6,522 nt of DNA. Source: Patescibacteria group bacterium UBA6899. Its GTDB lineage: Bacteria > Patescibacteriota > Minisyncoccia > Phycocordibacterales > UBA6899. Both the position numbers and the translations under genes were made by a program. Positions within the stretch are counted from its first letter, which is position 1, and each line of letters begins with the position of its first letter. The stretch is from positions 1-6,522 of the forward strand of contig DKBN01000017.1 in NCBI GenBank assembly GCA_002451235.1. Direction: 5' to 3'. Positions 5,307 through 6,522 of the stretch are shown here, piece after piece. The notes under the pieces are model-generated. The model was not told where the DNA came from. It was given only the letters and a program-made list of their open reading frames with translations, and did no database searches.

Positions 5307-5714
5307 ATGGAACGCGCTCACAAGACGTGGCATGAAAAACACACGGAATCTCTTGGTTTAGCGCAACGCGCCGCGGATACGATAGCGTCCATACTCGGTT
5401 CGTGGGCATTCATCATCGCACAAACGATCATCGTCACATTGTGGATAACGATCAATATTTATGGATACATACATCGATGGGACCCGTTTCCGTTCATTCT
5501 CCTCAATCTCGTCTTTTCCCTGCAGGCCGCATATACCGCGCCCATCATCATGATGAGCCAGAACCGCCAGAATGAGCGTGACCGAGCGCAAGCGCTTGAG
5601 GATTTCGAAACCAATGTCATCGCGAAACAAGAGATCGAGGCGCTCCAAAAACATCTCTCCCGCCTTGAGATCGAGAAACTCGACAAGATCATTCAGATCC
5701 TAGAGAGGCGGTAG
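5307..5714 (+). CDS. DUF1003 family membrane protein
   Basis: A 135-residue protein matching the DUF1003 family. It has a soluble N-terminus (MERAHKTWHEKH), helix 1 at about 33-53 (SWAFIIAQTIIVTLWITIN), then the hallmark block RWDPFPFILLNLVFSLQAAY and TAPIIMMSQNRQ (about 58-88) that forms helix 2. A long charged helix follows (about 89-135: NERDRAQALEDF... KLDKIIQILERR), likely a cytoplasmic coiled coil. The family's role is unknown. The start at 5307 is chosen because TATAAT lies six bases upstream; the in-frame ATG at 5253 would place the promoter inside the gene. It is the only gene reading right from the divergent promoter region. Confidence 0.92.
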   Translation: MERAHKTWHEKHTESLGLAQRAADTIASILGSWAFIIAQTIIVTLWITINIYGYIHRWDPFPFILLNLVFSLQAAYTAPIIMMSQNRQNERDRAQALEDFETNVIAKQEIEALQKHLSRLEIEKLDKIIQILERR

Positions 5715-5755
5715 ATCGTTTCTTAATGTTTGATCCCAGGTCAGCCAGTTCTTTC

Positions 5756-5789
5756 GCATGCCATTATAGACTTCATGCCTTGTTTTTTT
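5756..5789 (+). terminator. Weak candidate terminator after the DUF1003 gene
   Basis: GCATG (5756-5760) and CATGC (5774-5778) form a 5-bp stem with a 13-base loop, followed by a run of seven T (5783-5789). It starts 42 bases after the DUF1003 stop. The stem is weak, so the T-run is the main evidence. Confidence 0.35.
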
Positions 5790-5805
5790 CCTATGAAAAT
5801 GACGA

Positions 5806-5831
5806 ACGGCTCGATCATGCGATCGAGCCGT
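5806..5831. repeat. Perfect 11-bp hairpin in the gap between DUF1003 and the 66-residue gene
   Basis: ACGGCTCGATC (5806-5816) is followed by ATGC and the exact reverse complement GATCGAGCCGT (5821-5831). There is no T-run on the plus strand. On the minus strand only a loose T-rich stretch (TTCGTCATTTTC) follows. It may be a terminator, an mRNA-stabilising hairpin or a protein site. The rest of 5715-5960 shows no convincing gene; a 62-codon open frame at 5726-5914 runs through this hairpin and resembles nothing. Confidence 0.6.
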
Positions 5832-5845
5832 CCACATACCACACT

Positions 5846-5863
5846 GTTAATGTCGATATTAAC
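5846..5863. repeat. Operator-like palindrome
   Basis: GTTAAT (5846-5851) and ATTAAC (5858-5863) are perfect inverted half-sites separated by six bases. It lies upstream of a TTGACA and the 66-residue gene, so it could be a regulator site, but a 6-bp inverted pair can occur by chance. Confidence 0.25.
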
Positions 5864-5899
5864 TCCACCCTCAACAAGGGTCAACTTCGCTGCAGTTCA

Positions 5900-5905
5900 T
5901 TGACA
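5900..5905 (+). promoter_or_regulatory. Candidate -35 (TTGACA) upstream of the 66-residue gene
   Basis: An exact TTGACA consensus lies 55 bases before the first AUG-served gene. The matching -10 is poor: GAGTAT at 17-base spacing or TATGGC at 20. I list it as a possible promoter only. Confidence 0.25.
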
Positions 5906-5920
5906 GCAAAATAGGGAAGC

Positions 5921-5959
5921 ATGAGTATGGCAGAAGTAACTTTGATCATGGGGAGTTGA
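5921..5959 (+). CDS. Possible 12-residue leader peptide (MSMAEVTLIMGS)
   Basis: A 12-codon frame, MSMAEVTLIMGS, ends with TGA one base before the ATG of the 66-residue gene. AGGGA lies a few bases before its ATG. It would be close enough for translational coupling. The MAEVTLIMGS string resembles the start of PurE (…VAIIMGS…), but nothing PurE-like follows in any frame. It may be chance. Confidence 0.2.
   Translation: MSMAEVTLIMGS
5950..5955 (+). promoter_or_regulatory. Shine-Dalgarno site GGGGAG for the 66-residue gene
   Basis: GGGGAG lies five bases before the ATG at 5961. It is the clearest ribosome binding site in the window, where most genes are coupled or leaderless, and it fixes the start of the downstream gene. 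Confidence 0.65.
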
Positions 5960-5960
5960 G

Positions 5961-6161
5961 ATGGCTATTTCCGCATCGCACTGGGTTTCGATCGTAGGGC
6001 GCGTGAAGCATCATGCGAAAACGATCTACCCAAACAACCCAAAGAAGGCAGAGAAGTTGGAGAATTTCCTGCTTGCTATGGACATAGATAGAAACGGTGT
6101 CTACCAGGTCGGCTTTCTCGACCGTATGTGGGCGAGGATTCGTCTTCTATTCAAGAAGTGA
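5961..6161 (+). CDS. Hypothetical 66-residue basic protein
   Basis: A 66-residue protein that I do not recognise. It begins MAISASHWVSIVGRVKHHAK, has a charged middle (NNPKKAEKLENFLLAMDID) and ends with a basic amphipathic stretch containing DRMWARIRLLFKK. There is no signal peptide and no clear transmembrane helix, so it is probably cytoplasmic or membrane-peripheral. Support for its being a real gene comes from the GGGGAG five bases upstream and the clean intrinsic terminator 24 bases after its stop, which together give it the look of a single-gene transcript. Its neighbours (DUF1003 upstream, gyrA convergent downstream) give no functional hint. Confidence 0.6.
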   Translation: MAISASHWVSIVGRVKHHAKTIYPNNPKKAEKLENFLLAMDIDRNGVYQVGFLDRMWARIRLLFKK

Positions 6162-6185
6162 ATTGATCTGAAATTCTCCAATTTC

Positions 6186-6217
6186 CCGCCGAGCCTTGCG
6201 CACGGCGGTTTGTTTTT
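6186..6217 (+). terminator. Intrinsic terminator of the 66-residue gene
   Basis: CCGCCG (6186-6191) and CGGCGG (6203-6208) form a GC-only stem around an 11-base loop, followed by TTTGTTTTT (6209-6217). It lies 24 bases after the TGA at 6159-6161 and reads on the plus strand. The minus strand has no T-run here, so it is not obviously the gyrA terminator. I see nothing recognisable in 6218-6316. Confidence 0.82.
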
Positions 6218-6316
6218 GCCAAAAACTCATGAAATCCTGACCGATACGAGGGTATTCCGATTGAAAGGACTTCTTGAGGGAAGCGCGGGGAGGTCGCGCC
6301 GAAATACGAGGTTGTA

Positions 6317-6522
6317 TCAGAGGGCAGTCAGGGATGCGATCGCGTCGCCGGGACGCAACTTCATGATCCTCACCCCCTGCGTTGCGCGGCCAAGCACGGA
6401 TATTTCCTTAAGAGGCACACGGATGACCTGACTTTGTTTTGAGATCGCGACCAATTCCCCATCCTGGTCCGGCAGCACTATCCCACACACGACTTTCCCG
6501 GTCTTGGCGGTCACGTTCGCGG
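6317..6522 (-). CDS. gyrA: DNA gyrase subunit A, C-terminal fragment (partial)
   Basis: The last 67 or so codons of gyrA enter from the right edge; the 5' part lies outside the window. The visible protein reads VTAKTGKVVCGIVLPDQDGE, then LVAISKQSQVIRVPLKEISV and LGRATQGVRIMKLRPGDAIA, ending ASLTAL. This is the final blade of the GyrA C-terminal beta-pinwheel, with the typical GR.TQGVR(I/L)M(K/R)L signature. GyrA with GyrB introduces negative supercoils into DNA. The codon at 6512-6514 is GTG and is internal, not a start. The protein stops just after the last blade and has no acidic tail of the kind found in E. coli GyrA. ParC is the alternative but is less likely given this signature. Confidence 0.93.
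   Translation of the reverse strand, partial: ANVTAKTGKVVCGIVLPDQDGELVAISKQSQVIRVPLKEISVLGRATQGVRIMKLRPGDAIASLTAL

Noticed and set aside
5073..5342. N-terminal extension of the methyltransferase to 283 residues
   Set aside because: The extra 90 codons give an atypical, promoter-covered sequence, while a TATAAT sits six bases before the natural start at 5072.
5726..5914. 62-codon plus-strand frame after DUF1003
   Set aside because: It runs through a T-run and the perfect hairpin at 5806-5831, lacks a ribosome binding site and resembles nothing.
6210..6431. 73-codon plus-strand frame near the right edge
   Set aside because: It starts inside a terminator and overlaps gyrA on the other strand.
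1..6522. CRISPR array, tRNA, rRNA, insertion sequence or transposase
   Set aside because: I found no regularly spaced repeats, no tRNA cloverleaf or rRNA motif, and no transposase-like protein on either strand.

Overview
The window looks like a piece of chromosome from a Candidate Phyla Radiation (Patescibacteria) bacterium with roughly balanced base composition. The evidence is indirect. There is a dense array of small two-helix 'T4SS pilin'-like membrane proteins of the kind common in that group. There is a short methyltransferase beginning MFSEPESNIEQLGL, a style I associate with these genomes. Genes are very tightly packed, several promoters appear to be leaderless, and most starts lack a Shine-Dalgarno sequence. 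TGA is the stop codon of many genes here, so lineages that read TGA as glycine are excluded. I cannot name a species.

Layout. From about 5087 down to 3, almost everything is on the minus strand and reads as one long membrane/envelope gene cluster. In transcription order it holds a SAM-dependent methyltransferase (5072-4491), a membrane-anchored family 1 solute-binding protein (4494-3163), and six small two-helix pilin-like proteins (3166-2678, 2681-2295, 2298-1945, 1937-1584, 1526-1236, 1103-747). A strong hairpin terminator follows (706-734), then a candidate promoter, then two more pilin-like proteins (676-329, 336-28) and a hairpin at the window edge. The first five genes are joined by four consecutive 4-base ATGA stop/start overlaps, so they are very probably translationally coupled. 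The eight small proteins share one plan: an optional signal peptide, helix 1, a short loop carrying a G(N/D)E-like motif and basic residues, then helix 2. They fall into three subfamilies, called A, B and C here.

The segment 5072-5307 is a divergent promoter region. It holds a leaderless extended -10 for the methyltransferase, a 20-residue lysine-rich micro-ORF (MGRGDHRIRK...), a second minus-strand TATAAT, and a plus-strand TATAAT placed exactly six bases before the ATG of a DUF1003 membrane protein (5307-5714). The stretch 5715-5960 has no convincing gene but contains a perfect 11-bp hairpin, a smaller palindrome and a TTGACA. A 66-residue hypothetical protein with a good ribosome binding site follows (5961-6161), with a clear terminator (6186-6217). 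The window ends in the C-terminal fragment of gyrA on the minus strand (6317-6522).

How the genes may work together (inference): the coupled methyltransferase, anchored solute-binding protein and pilin-like proteins suggest one envelope assembly rather than a standard ABC importer. No permease, ATPase, VirB4 or VirB6 gene is visible in the window. DUF1003, the 66-residue protein and gyrA are probably unrelated neighbours.
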